Notes: generated by a model not told the origin, from the sequence alone. A stretch of 34,093 bases of DNA from Deltaproteobacteria bacterium (GCA_002753725.1 PEAL01000015.1:1-34093); one strand, 5' to 3'; numbered from the stretch's first letter, positions 16,413 to 24,348 are shown. Translations and numbers: made by a program.

Positions 16413-16496
16413 GGAGATGTTGTGCCAATATTTACATAGGGGCGTCACCTCCTTTCGGGTATACCGAATGATTCATTGCAACCCAACGGGTGCAAT
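16413..16496 (-). ncRNA. Candidate structured 5' leader RNA of the double-cubane reductase/yedF operon
   Basis: Read on the minus strand, three hairpins follow in order: a 9-bp stem with one bulge (ATTGC/GCAAT plus CCC/GGG, 16475-16496), a 5-bp stem TTCGG/CCGAA (16454-16468), and a stem pairing GGAGGTG (16446-16452) with CATCTCC (16413-16419) plus GCC/GGC inside. One pair in the last stem is G-U only in the minus-strand RNA, which supports that direction. The stem holds GAAAGGAGGTGA, complementary over 12 nt to the usual 16S 3' end, and its loop holds ATG directly followed by TAA (16432-16437). No known riboswitch class was recognised. Confidence 0.4.
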
Positions 16497-16649
16497 ATAT
16501 TTGATTTCAATATAATTTTTTATATTTCATTCTTAATATCCATAGTGAAAAAGCGGGCATACTTTTTCGTTTATTGTTAATCATGAAGAGAGGTTATGGC
16601 CAGGTTCACCGACGGTAATGGAGCACAGAGGAACCGATGGCTATTGATT

Positions 16650-16727
16650 TTATTTTTTATAATGATTCGTAAGTGCTATTATCTCTACTTCGCCGTCTGT
16701 CACAATAAATATTGCTCTGTATTTCAT
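16650..16727 (-). pseudogene. C-terminal remnant of a ParE/RelE-like toxin
   Basis: A 25-codon frame reads MKYRAIFIVTDGEVEIIALT and then NHYKK before TAA. The pattern (YR-x-I-F-x-V-x-DG-x-VEI-x-A-x-x-x-x-x) is the last two beta strands of RelE/ParE-type toxins, which are normally 85-100 residues. The upstream part is missing: in frame, a stop lies four codons before the Met, inside the 3' end of the SiaC-family gene. Probably a relic; too short for certainty. Confidence 0.35.
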
Positions 16728-16728
16728 T

Positions 16729-17109
16729 TTAAATTTTTACCAGATGAAACGGAAGCGATACGATATCTTCCATAAAATCTTCACCATATTCAACGGCCAT
16801 TTCATTCTCTTCATCATATCGCCAATGGACCGTTATGTTTTTTCCTTCTTTAACACTTTCTTCTAGCATATCAAAAAGATCCATCAGTACTTTTGAGCTG
16901 CTGCTATTAAAGTACATCAGTTCAATATTTACAATAATTGTTTGATCGGTAACCGATGCCAGATATTCTTCGAGCCATTCGAATACAGGTGCATAAAATT
17001 CTGAAGTATTTTCAGGGAACGATTCTCCCTTAATAGACAGTTCATGCGTTGAGATATTAAATTTGATTTCTGGGCTTGTTTTTGTTTTGGGGATTTCAAG
17101 ATTATTCAT
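16729..17109 (-). CDS. siaC: SiaC-family regulatory phosphoprotein (DUF1987)
   Basis: 126 residues. SPEIKFNISTHELSIKGESFPENTSEFYAPVFEWLEEY is spread over residues about 12-50, and NIELMYFNSSSSKVLMDLFDMLEE follows at about 60-85; both are signatures of the DUF1987/SiaC family (no run longer than the key words NSSSSK is needed to recognise it). In Pseudomonas, SiaC is phosphorylated by SiaB, dephosphorylated by SiaA, and when unphosphorylated activates the diguanylate cyclase SiaD. The serine cluster NSSSSK is the likely phosphosite region. The gene starts 10 nt after siaB. No SiaA phosphatase or SiaD cyclase is in the window. Confidence 0.85.
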   Translation of the reverse strand: MNNLEIPKTKTSPEIKFNISTHELSIKGESFPENTSEFYAPVFEWLEEYLASVTDQTIIVNIELMYFNSSSSKVLMDLFDMLEESVKEGKNITVHWRYDEENEMAVEYGEDFMEDIVSLPFHLVKI

Positions 17110-17119
17110 AGCAAACTCC

Positions 17120-17671
17120 TTAAATCACAGCCGTTAAGGTATAGAAAAGAAAGGTTTCATCAATATTTTTAAACGAGTACTTAATGGGCTGGCTTGATTT
17201 TCGAACAATTTCAATCAGCCCCAAGCCAGCGCCTTTGCAATCCGGGGCACATTTATTTTTTCGTTTTTCTCTGTAAAAATCTCTGATTGCTTGGGGATTC
17301 ATTGAATGGATGGTGTTCAGGTATTGGTTTAATTTATTCCCCTGTTCAAGGGCAATAATATTTCCACTTTGAATTGTAATCTTTTCCCCATCAGTGCTTG
17401 CGGAAAGAATACCATAAGGATAGCGTTGACACGTCTCATTTGCGCCGGATGGAAAACAATCCACACCATAGCGGATAATATTTTCAAACATCTCCACATA
17501 AATTGAAAAGATACAATAATATTTTTTTTTACAAACATTATTGTTTTTTAAAAATTGTTTTAAGGTATTGCCGGTACTGACAAGAATTTCGTGAGATGTC
17601 GGGCCGCTATAGCACAAAAAAACGCCTTCTTGTGCAAATTGGCATGTGCATTTGAACAGATTGCCAACCAT
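17120..17671 (-). CDS. siaB: SiaB-family protein kinase (DUF6272)
   Basis: 183 residues with a degenerate GHKL ATPase fold: the N-box VEMFENIIRYG (Glu and Asn present) and the C-terminal glycine motif GAGLGLIEIVRKS are visible, with the N-terminal FLCYSGPTSHEILV typical of SiaB. It is predicted to phosphorylate the SiaC protein encoded next to it, acting like an anti-sigma-factor kinase on its antagonist. The ATG at 17671 follows GAGGAATAA. A strong hairpin at 17715-17752 separates it from hflC, so siaB-siaC is probably its own transcription unit. The c-di-GMP phosphodiesterase domain of the HD-GYP protein at 21378 is a possible distant link. Confidence 0.82.
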   Translation of the reverse strand: MVGNLFKCTCQFAQEGVFLCYSGPTSHEILVSTGNTLKQFLKNNNVCKKKYYCIFSIYVEMFENIIRYGVDCFPSGANETCQRYPYGILSASTDGEKITIQSGNIIALEQGNKLNQYLNTIHSMNPQAIRDFYREKRKNKCAPDCKGAGLGLIEIVRKSSQPIKYSFKNIDETFLFYTLTAVI

Positions 17672-17714
17672 TTATTCCTCAATGTTCATTTTGGAATCAC
17701 TGAAAACCAATCAA

Positions 17715-17752
17715 AGAACGGGATGTCTTTTCTCAAAAAAACATCCCGTTCT
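17715..17752 (-). terminator. Strong hairpin terminator after hflC
   Basis: AGAACGGGATGT (17715-17726) and ACATCCCGTTCT (17741-17752) form a perfect 12-bp stem with a 14-nt loop. It lies 60 nt past the hflC stop on the minus strand. The following U-tract (TTTGATTGGTTTTC) is imperfect. It would end the hflKC transcript before siaB. Confidence 0.7.
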
Positions 17753-17811
17753 ATTTTCGTTCTTGCCTGGAACATGTTTCAAATTATTGAATAATTTGAA
17801 ATTGTTCATCA

Positions 17812-18780
17812 TTATTGATCTGAAAACCCTTTAAAATATTTCAGGTATTCGGAATCAGTTGATAGGATAAGAGATGTGTCCTTGGTAATGGTTGTTTCGT
17901 AATTGTCCAAAGTTTTAGCAAATGAATAAAATTTGGGATCTTTTGTATAAGCGTTTGCATAAATTGAAATCGCTTCAGCATCAGCCTGCCCCATTAGTTC
18001 CTGAGCTGTTTTGTATGCTTCAGATGTAATGCGCTTAAGTTCCCGCTCTTTTTTACCCAATATTTTTCTAGCCTCACCTTGACCTTCAGATCTGAACTTT
18101 TCTGCAATTTGTTTTCGTTCTGCAATCATTCGTCCATAGACAGACTCTCTGACTTGCTCAACATAATTTACCCGCTTGATTTTTACATCAACCAGCTCAA
18201 TACCAAACTCTAACAGCTTGGGTGTGGCTTGCTCCTGAATACCAATGGTTATTTTTTCACGTCCTACTTTTATGGTACCAATATGACGATCATTGGTTTC
18301 ACTCATTCCCATTTCAAAGGTGTCCATTTTGCGATTGGTTTGACGGACAGTTTCAATTAATGGATATGACGTGATAAAGTTACGAACAGCAGGATCAATA
18401 ATATCATCCAGACGTCCCAGGGCGCTGGTTATATTATTGACGGTTTGAAAAAATTTGACAGGATCAACAATTTTCCAGCGTGCAAATGTGTCCACCCAAA
18501 TATAGGTTTTGTCTAAGGTGGGAATTTGCCCTGGGTCACCATCCCATTCCTGCAAATTTTTTGGGAATATATTGACATGTTGGATGAAGGGCACTCGAAA
18601 ATAAAGCCCAGGGTTAATTTTGGGTTCACCAATAACTTTTCCAAACTGTGTAATAACAACCTGTTCGGTTTCATCCACTACAAAAGCGGATAAAAAAAAT
18701 ATTAATGAACAAATAACCAACGTTGAAATAATGATGATTTCTTTATTTACATTCATGTTCATTTTCGAAATTGTATTCAT
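17812..18780 (-). CDS. hflC: HflC, SPFH-family membrane protease regulator
   Basis: 322 residues. An N-terminal anchor helix (about 15-34) precedes a prohibitin/SPFH domain: VVDETEQVVITQFGKVIGEP, NPGLYFRVPFIQHVNIFPK, ARWKIVDPVKFFQTV, LEFGIELVDVKIKRVNY. A coiled-coil segment rich in Glu, Lys and Arg (RMIAERKQIAEKFRSEGQGE) and the AxxYAxAY... end follow. With HflK it forms the cage-like HflKC complex that surrounds and modulates the FtsH protease in the inner membrane. It overlaps hflK by 4 nt (ATGA), the classical arrangement. Confidence 0.95.
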   Translation of the reverse strand: MNTISKMNMNVNKEIIIISTLVICSLIFFLSAFVVDETEQVVITQFGKVIGEPKINPGLYFRVPFIQHVNIFPKNLQEWDGDPGQIPTLDKTYIWVDTFARWKIVDPVKFFQTVNNITSALGRLDDIIDPAVRNFITSYPLIETVRQTNRKMDTFEMGMSETNDRHIGTIKVGREKITIGIQEQATPKLLEFGIELVDVKIKRVNYVEQVRESVYGRMIAERKQIAEKFRSEGQGEARKILGKKERELKRITSEAYKTAQELMGQADAEAISIYANAYTKDPKFYSFAKTLDNYETTITKDTSLILSTDSEYLKYFKGFSDQ

Positions 18781-19889
18781 TGAGGCCCTCTTTTATCTTT
18801 TTTTTGGTCTTTAGCTTTTTCTTTGGCTTTCTTTTCTTCCTCTTCAGGAGATAAAGCTCTGGTCAGTGTATCCATGTTGATAAGCGGTAAAATATTCTTT
18901 TGATCTGCATCCAAAACAAAGACTTTGCCCAATTTTGGATAAACTTTTTTCATAGACTCCAGATACATCCGGCGACGGGTAACATCTTTAGCTTTTACAT
19001 ATTGATTATATTGAGCAAAAAAACGGGATGCATCACCTTTGGCACGGTTTATACGATCCAATGAATACCCCTCAGCCGCTTTGATTGCACGCTCTGCCTC
19101 GCCTTTTGCTTCAGGAATCGCTTTGTTATAGTCTTCCTTGGCCTGATAAATCACCTTTTCTTTTTCTTGAATGGCTTGATTGACTTCATTAAAAGAAGGC
19201 TGAACCTTTTGCGGCACGTTGGTTTTTTTCATTTCAACGGTCATGATATTGATACCCGTTTCCGCTTTGTCTAATTCTTGTTGAAGCAGTAATTGGGTTT
19301 GATCAGCAATTTCTTCACGTTTACTGATGACTTCATTGATACTTCTATCTCCAACGACCAATCGCATAGAAGCCTCTGTCAGATCTCTGAGCAAACGGCG
19401 AACATCATGGACTTTAAATAAATACAGATAGGGGTCTTTAATTCGGAATTGAACAATCCAGGGGACAACGGCAACATTTAAATCTCCAGTAAGCATTAGT
19501 GAAACATTATGTTCGGAGTCCAATAAAAACCGTGTCTTTTTAACATCTTGAATCGTTTGCAAACCAAACTCTTCTTTGTAGACATATTTTACTTTTACCT
19601 TGGTTACTTTTTCGATGCCTGCCGGGAATTTAAAATTTAACCCGGGCTGCGCAATGCGATTAAACTTCCCAAATAGTTGAACCACACCCACTTCATCAAT
19701 TGCCACAGTAAAAAATGTAGATGATGCCGCATAGAGAAGAAGCAATAAAAGTCCAATCAGCCATGTGCCTGGTATCTTCATATTTCTGAATTTTTGAAAT
19801 TTTTCAGAGATATCATCCCACTGCGGAGGGGTCGGCGCTCTATTTAAATGACGTTGTTGTTTCTGGAGTTTATCCCAATCCCAAGACAT
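18777..19889 (-). CDS. hflK: HflK, SPFH-family membrane protease regulator
   Basis: 370 residues. The cytosolic N-terminus (MSWDWDKLQKQQ, PTPPQWDDISEKFQKF) is typical of HflK, followed by one transmembrane helix (about 45-65) and the SPFH domain (VDEVG-like AIDEVGVVQLFGKFNRIAQP, GLNFKFPAGIEKV). A long alpha-helical region contains EAKGEAERAIKAAEGYSLDR-like sequence and ends in a basic, Lys-rich tail. The ATG at 19889 fits the GAAGGA site; the in-frame ATG at 19895 is too close to it. The gene is divergent from the DUF721 gene, with about 140 nt between the starts. Confidence 0.95.
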   Translation of the reverse strand: MSWDWDKLQKQQRHLNRAPTPPQWDDISEKFQKFRNMKIPGTWLIGLLLLLLYAASSTFFTVAIDEVGVVQLFGKFNRIAQPGLNFKFPAGIEKVTKVKVKYVYKEEFGLQTIQDVKKTRFLLDSEHNVSLMLTGDLNVAVVPWIVQFRIKDPYLYLFKVHDVRRLLRDLTEASMRLVVGDRSINEVISKREEIADQTQLLLQQELDKAETGINIMTVEMKKTNVPQKVQPSFNEVNQAIQEKEKVIYQAKEDYNKAIPEAKGEAERAIKAAEGYSLDRINRAKGDASRFFAQYNQYVKAKDVTRRRMYLESMKKVYPKLGKVFVLDADQKNILPLINMDTLTRALSPEEEEKKAKEKAKDQKKDKRGPQ

Positions 19890-19993
19890 ATGCATTCCTT
19901 CGTTATCAGGTTAATAAAAAAAACTTTCGAAAAATAAATTCCTTTATAATATGCAAGGGCTTTTATGAAGTCAAGGAATTTCTGATATTTTGG

Positions 19994-20022
19994 TTGACTT
20001 GCAGTCGTGCCATTTATATATG
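19994..20022 (+). promoter_or_regulatory. Candidate promoter for the DUF721 gene, predicting a near-leaderless mRNA
   Basis: TTGACT (19994-19999) and TATATG (20017-20022) are separated by 17 nt. The likely start codon ATG at 20032 is only 9 nt beyond the -10 box, and no Shine-Dalgarno sequence is seen before it. Confidence 0.45.
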
Positions 20023-20031
20023 TCTTTCATT

Positions 20032-20340
20032 ATGAAAAATCAAAAACAAGACCCCATCCACATTAAGTCAGTTATTCAAAACGTGTTGAAAACGTACAGC
20101 CATTCAAAAGGGGCTGATTTGTTTCAAATTTCTGACATTTGGGAATCGGTTGTGGGAACTGTCATTGCAAATGATGCCCGTCCCTGGAGAATGTATGGAA
20201 AAAAACTCGAGGTTCATGTTTCTGGCTCTGTATGGCTGCATCAGTTAAATTATATGAAAAATGACATGATTCAAAAACTCAATGATCGCATGGGCGACAA
20301 GGTCATTGAAAGTATCCATTTTAAAATTGGAAATTTTTAA
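20032..20340 (+). CDS. DUF721/DciA-family protein
   Basis: 102 residues of the DUF721 family: IHIKSVIQNVLKTYSHSKGA, ISDIWESVVGTVIANDARPW, then KKLEVHVSGSVWLHQLNYMK and IQKLNDRMGDKVIESIHFKIG. This KH-like fold is found in DciA, the ancestral bacterial protein that helps load the replicative helicase DnaB, and in related proteins of unknown role. The start is uncertain: ATG at 20032 is preferred, with in-frame ATGs at 20020 and 19990 also possible. No ribosome-binding site is apparent. It is followed after 73 nt by the aldolase-like gene on the same strand. Confidence 0.75.
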   Translation: MKNQKQDPIHIKSVIQNVLKTYSHSKGADLFQISDIWESVVGTVIANDARPWRMYGKKLEVHVSGSVWLHQLNYMKNDMIQKLNDRMGDKVIESIHFKIGNF

Positions 20341-20413
20341 TTATCATTGATAAACACAATAATTTTTTTTTATTATATCTATTCGAAATCATAAAAATAA
20401 GGAGAATCAATAC

Positions 20414-21220
20414 ATGTTAAATATTGGAAAATCCATTCGTATGGAAAGACTGATGAATCGAAACACCGGACGAACGGTCATCGTTCCAATGGATCATGGT
20501 GTAACCGTTGGTCCAATCAAAGGACTTATAGATATTTCAACGTCAGTGGATCAGGTTGCAGAAGGTGGTGCCAATGCGGTCATTGGCCATGTTGGATTGC
20601 CTCGCTATGGACATCGTAAAAGCGGTAAGGATATTGGATTAATTTTGCACCTGTCAGCATCCAGTATGTTATCCCCCAGACCCAACAAAAAAGTACTGGT
20701 GAATACCGTTGAAAATGCATTGAGAATGGGCGCTGATGGCGTTTCTATCCATATCAATATTGGTGACAATGAAGACCCGGAAATGCTTCAGGATTTTGGC
20801 CGCATTGCTGTTGAATGTTCCTATTGGGGAATGCCATTAATTGCAATGATGTATCCCAGGGGGGAAAAAATACAGGATGAAAAAGACCTTGAAGTGGTTA
20901 AAATAGCGGCAAGAATTGGGGCAGAACTTGGCGCTGATTTTGTAAAAACAAACTACACCGGTGATCCGGAATCCTTTGCCGAAGTTGTCGCTGGCTGTCC
21001 AGCACCCATTCTTATTGCTGGTGGAAGTAAATTATCTGAGGCTGAAATGTTTAAAACCATTGAAGATGCCATACGAGCAGGTGCAAAAGGTCTGTCTATT
21101 GGCCGAAATGTATTCCAGCATAGTGATCCTACACGATTTGTCCAGGCAGCCTGTATGATTGTTCATGAAAATAAAACGGCTGAAGAAGCCCTTAACTTTT
21201 TACAAAAAAAGGACCAGTAA
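20414..21220 (+). CDS. Archaeal-type class I aldolase / ADH synthase (DhnA family)
   Basis: 268 residues of the DhnA/TIGR01949 family. Motifs: [20 protein letters not shown] with the catalytic Asp, [29 protein letters not shown] with the Schiff-base lysine, ILIAGGSKL and [14 protein letters not shown] (phosphate site). The family holds class I fructose-bisphosphate aldolase and 2-amino-3,7-dideoxy-D-threo-hept-6-ulosonate synthase, the first step of the alternative shikimate route used by methanogens and some deltaproteobacteria. The sequence alone does not decide; PMDHG and the length favour the ADH-synthase side. AAGGAG sits 10 nt before the ATG. A palindromic repeat begins about 14 bp past the stop. 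Confidence 0.85.
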   Translation: MLNIGKSIRMERLMNRNTGRTVIVPMDHGVTVGPIKGLIDISTSVDQVAEGGANAVIGHVGLPRYGHRKSGKDIGLILHLSASSMLSPRPNKKVLVNTVENALRMGADGVSIHINIGDNEDPEMLQDFGRIAVECSYWGMPLIAMMYPRGEKIQDEKDLEVVKIAARIGAELGADFVKTNYTGDPESFAEVVAGCPAPILIAGGSKLSEAEMFKTIEDAIRAGAKGLSIGRNVFQHSDPTRFVQAACMIVHENKTAEEALNFLQKKDQ

Positions 21221-21233
21221 GCACCGCTGGTTT

Positions 21234-21381
21234 CTTAGGAATCTCTTGGGGGGAGTCCCAAAGCTTTAGCTTTGGGAGTCACAGAAAGAAAAACAACACA
21301 TTGAACAGCTAAGGAACTCCCAAAGCTAAAGCTTTGGGACTCCAATCTAAAATGGGAACTTATTTTTCGAGTATTCCTTAG
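21234..21381. repeat. Palindromic repeat element, hybrid of arm types B and A
   Basis: It starts CTTAGGAATC and ends TTCCTTAG. Two copies of the 20-bp palindrome lie in opposite orientation at 21257-21276 (central TT) and 21319-21338 (central AA). The right arm is type A (AATCTAAAATGGGAACTTAT, then TTTTTCGAG), and the left arm is a shortened type B. The last bases provide the stop codon (TAA on the minus strand, 21378-21380) of the HD-GYP gene. Confidence 0.85.
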
Positions 21382-22742
21382 TGCTTGTTTTCATCATCCA
21401 ACCATTGATAAAACAATTTCACACAATCAGGGCATAATTGTGTGCCAGAGATATCATCGATGATCTGAAGTGCTTTTGCCAGTGGCATGCCTTCGCGGTA
21501 GGGTCGGTCGCTGGTTAGCGCATGAAATGTATCGGCAACAGCGGTAACACGTGCCCATTCAGGGATTTGCAACCCCTTTAAACCATGTGGGTATCCATGA
21601 CCATCAATACGTTCGTGGTGAGAGAGTACGATTGGGATAATATCAGAGAGTCCGGGAATGGTGTTTAAAATTTTAGCACCAATTTCCGGATGTTTCTTAA
21701 TCTGATCGAATTCATCGCGTGTCAGTTTGCCGGGTTTGAGTAAGACATTGTCCCGAATGCCAATTTTTCCAATATCATGTAATCGTCCACCAACGCTTGC
21801 ACGCTCAATCTCATGGACGCTTGCACCCGCTATTCTTACCATGCCGGAAATGATTCGGGCAACATCTTCTGAATGCCCCCGTGTATAAGGGTCACGTGCT
21901 TCCAGAGCTGTTACCAGGCCGGTGATACTGGCAATGGTTTGCTGACGTTCGGATTCAAATTTTTCGCGCTCTTTTTGCAAAAGCATAAAATGATCGGATA
22001 AAATTTTTTCGATTAAAATAACCAGCTGATCCATAATGAACGGTTTAACGATATATGCGGCTGCACCGTGTTGCATAATACGTTTCATGTGACTTCGATC
22101 CCGATTGGTACTCATGACAACAAATGGAATATGAGCCAACTGTTCATCAGCATTGATCGCTTTACAAAATTCAAAGCCATTCATTTCTGGCATATCAATA
22201 TCACTGAGAATAAGATCCGGATGGGCATCTTTTGCCAGTTCAAGCCCTAATCGTCCATTTTCTGCTATTAACACCTGAAACCCCATCTGAGAGAGACCAT
22301 CTCCCACTATATGCCTGATGGATTTCGAATCATCAACCACTGCAATGGTGCGGGCATGGCGAAAGGTAGAATTATTGATGGTTTCTTCTACCAGTTTGGG
22401 TAAATGTGTATTAATCTCTTTTTTAGATAAATAACCTGATGCACCGGCATCAAATCCTCGACTCATGTCTTCTTCTGAATTTAAATCACTGACCATAAGT
22501 ATGGGAATGGTGCGTGTGCGATTATGTTTTTTCAGTTTTCTACACAGTTCAACGCCATCCAGCTCAGGCAAGTCTATATCTGTAATAAAAAGATCAAAGG
22601 GTCTTGAAAGGGCTGTCTCCAACCCCTGTTTACCATTTGATGCTTCCTGAATGTTTGCATTAAAGGGGGTTAACGCTTTTTTTATGGTCATTCTGATGGT
22701 TGAACTACCATCAATGATTAATATTTCATAAGTTGGATTCAT
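21378..22742 (-). CDS. Two-receiver HD-GYP protein (c-di-GMP phosphodiesterase)
   Basis: 454 residues. REC1 (about 5-120) has phospho-acceptor Asp55 in FITDIDLPELDG, but its acidic pair reads IIDGSS, with Gly replacing the second Asp, so metal binding may be weak. REC2 (about 132-248) is canonical: VVDDSKSIR, LSDIDMPEMNG, VKPF. After a short coiled-coil linker, the HD-GYP domain (about 270-450) shows HSEDVAR, GRLHDIGKIGI, HPEIGAKIL and HHERIDGHGYPHGLKG, all catalytic residues present. It should hydrolyse c-di-GMP in response to phosphorylation. It is divergent from the hybrid kinase at 22970, a plausible phosphodonor. Its stop codon is part of a repeat element. Confidence 0.93.
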   Translation of the reverse strand: MNPTYEILIIDGSSTIRMTIKKALTPFNANIQEASNGKQGLETALSRPFDLFITDIDLPELDGVELCRKLKKHNRTRTIPILMVSDLNSEEDMSRGFDAGASGYLSKKEINTHLPKLVEETINNSTFRHARTIAVVDDSKSIRHIVGDGLSQMGFQVLIAENGRLGLELAKDAHPDLILSDIDMPEMNGFEFCKAINADEQLAHIPFVVMSTNRDRSHMKRIMQHGAAAYIVKPFIMDQLVILIEKILSDHFMLLQKEREKFESERQQTIASITGLVTALEARDPYTRGHSEDVARIISGMVRIAGASVHEIERASVGGRLHDIGKIGIRDNVLLKPGKLTRDEFDQIKKHPEIGAKILNTIPGLSDIIPIVLSHHERIDGHGYPHGLKGLQIPEWARVTAVADTFHALTSDRPYREGMPLAKALQIIDDISGTQLCPDCVKLFYQWLDDENKH

Positions 22743-22969
22743 ATCTTTTGTTTTTCGGAATTTTTAAAGTAGCTATGTACCAAGTTTTTTAAAATTTGAG
22801 CAATATCCATGCCATTTTTTATCTACTCTTATGAGACTGAAAAGTGTATACCATAAAATAATCAATAATTTTTATTCTATTACATGGGATGAAATTTGCA
22901 TTTAAAAATTACAAACATTCTTTTTTGTTTTTTAATCATTAATGAATCATAAAAAAAATATAGATAACC

Positions 22970-24175
22970 ATGATAAAAATATTAATCGCAGATGATCGCC
23001 CCACAACACGTTATATGCTCAAAAAAAATTTATGTGAGTGGGGATATGATGTTGTTGAAGCAACTGACGGCACGGAAGCCTGGAAATTGCTTCAAATTGA
23101 ACCCTTTCCACGGATAGCCATTCTGGACTGGATGATGCCGGGTATTGATGGCGTTGAAATCTGTAAAAAACTTCAAAAAGACAAATCATTACCTTTTATA
23201 TATACAATATTGCTGACCAGTAAAAAAGAGCGTGAAGATCTGGTATATGCCCTTGAAAATGGAGCGCATAATTTTCAGTCCAAGCCGTTTTCTCCAGCAG
23301 AGCTTCGTAGCCATTTGAATGTTGCTAAACGGTTAGTAGAAGCCGATGATCAGCTCAAAAAATACGCAGCTCAAATGGAACAGTTAGCAGAAATACGAGC
23401 CAGACAACTCATTCACGCAGACCGCCTGGCAACTTTGGGAACATTGGCTGCTGGAATAACACATGAAATTTCAAGCCCCATTACTTATGTGGCTGCCAAT
23501 ACAGAGCTTGCATCAAACCATTGGCGTAAAATTCGAATATTTTTGAAAGAATTATTATCAGGCAATCCAGATCAAAGCAATAATATTCTTAAAAGTATGG
23601 ATAAAATTGAAAAAGCACTGGATCGAATTTCCAACGGTTCCTATCGTATCATTAAAATTGTCAGGGGAATCAGTTCATTTTCCAGAAAAGAAAGCGCCCA
23701 AAAAGAACAATTGAATATCCATGATTGCATTAATGTTGCGCTTCAACTGTGTCAAAATCAACTCAAATATAATATTATCGTTAAAAAAAACTATGCGTCG
23801 GATATCCCGTTGATATGGGGAAATCCTCATCAACTTGAACAGGTGTTTGTTAACTTGATTTCAAATGCCGCTCACGCCATGAGCCAATTCAAGCAAGGCA
23901 AGCTGATGATTTCCTCAGAAGTCAGTACCAATGAAGTGCATGTTAGAATCGTTGACACCGGCCCTGGAATTTCAGATGATGTTATCAATGATATATGGGA
24001 TCCTTTTTTTACCACAAAGCCAGAGGAAAAAGGTACTGGACTTGGACTTTCCATTTGTAAGGAAATCATCACTCGACATGGTGGCCATCTGTGGGTAAAA
24101 AATATCCCGGACAAAGGCGCATGCTTTACGGTATCATTATCATTAAATGAAATCGTCTATAATAATTCAAAATAA
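22970..24175 (+). CDS. Receiver-histidine kinase hybrid (REC-HisKA-HATPase)
   Basis: 401 residues, soluble. The N-terminal receiver (about 1-120) has IADDRPTTR, Asp53 in ILDWMMPGIDG, Thr in LLTSKK and Lys in QSKPF. A coiled-coil linker leads to the HisKA domain with His165 in LAAGITHEISSPITYVAANT. The ATPase domain shows the N-box NLISNAAHAM, DTGPGIS, FFTTK and GTGLGLSICKEII. The REC-first order is typical of kinases that are themselves switched by phosphorylation and pass phosphate to a downstream regulator. The divergent HD-GYP protein with two receivers is the obvious partner. No Shine-Dalgarno is visible before the ATG. A palindromic repeat begins 5 bp after the stop. Confidence 0.92.
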   Translation: MIKILIADDRPTTRYMLKKNLCEWGYDVVEATDGTEAWKLLQIEPFPRIAILDWMMPGIDGVEICKKLQKDKSLPFIYTILLTSKKEREDLVYALENGAHNFQSKPFSPAELRSHLNVAKRLVEADDQLKKYAAQMEQLAEIRARQLIHADRLATLGTLAAGITHEISSPITYVAANTELASNHWRKIRIFLKELLSGNPDQSNNILKSMDKIEKALDRISNGSYRIIKIVRGISSFSRKESAQKEQLNIHDCINVALQLCQNQLKYNIIVKKNYASDIPLIWGNPHQLEQVFVNLISNAAHAMSQFKQGKLMISSEVSTNEVHVRIVDTGPGISDDVINDIWDPFFTTKPEEKGTGLGLSICKEIITRHGGHLWVKNIPDKGACFTVSLSLNEIVYNNSK

Positions 24176-24180
24176 CGTTG

Positions 24181-24348
24181 CTAAGGAATCACGATTAAAT
24201 AACTTTCCCTTGGTGGAGTCCCAAAGCTTTAGCTTTGGGAGTCACAGAAAAACACCGCATTGAAAAGCTAAGGAACTCCCAAACCTAAAGCTTTGGGACT
24301 CCACCAAGGGACTTCAAAGGGGAAAATTCTTTAATCGCGATTCCTTAG
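24181..24348. repeat. Near-perfect 168-bp palindromic repeat element (type B arms)
   Basis: The left arm begins CTAAGGAATCACGATTAAAT; the right arm, read on the minus strand, begins CTAAGGAATCGCGATTAAAG. The arms pair over roughly 60 bp each, and each contains its own 20-bp palindrome (24220-24239 and 24278-24297, the second with one mismatch). The centre (about 24243-24272) is unpaired and contains CTAAGGA again. It lies between the hybrid kinase and pilC, ending 19 bp before the pilC start. Confidence 0.9.

Noticed and set aside
16596..16775. Plus-strand 59-codon frame antisense to the siaC end and the toxin relic
   Set aside because: It has a weak start context, overlaps a well-supported gene and resembles nothing.
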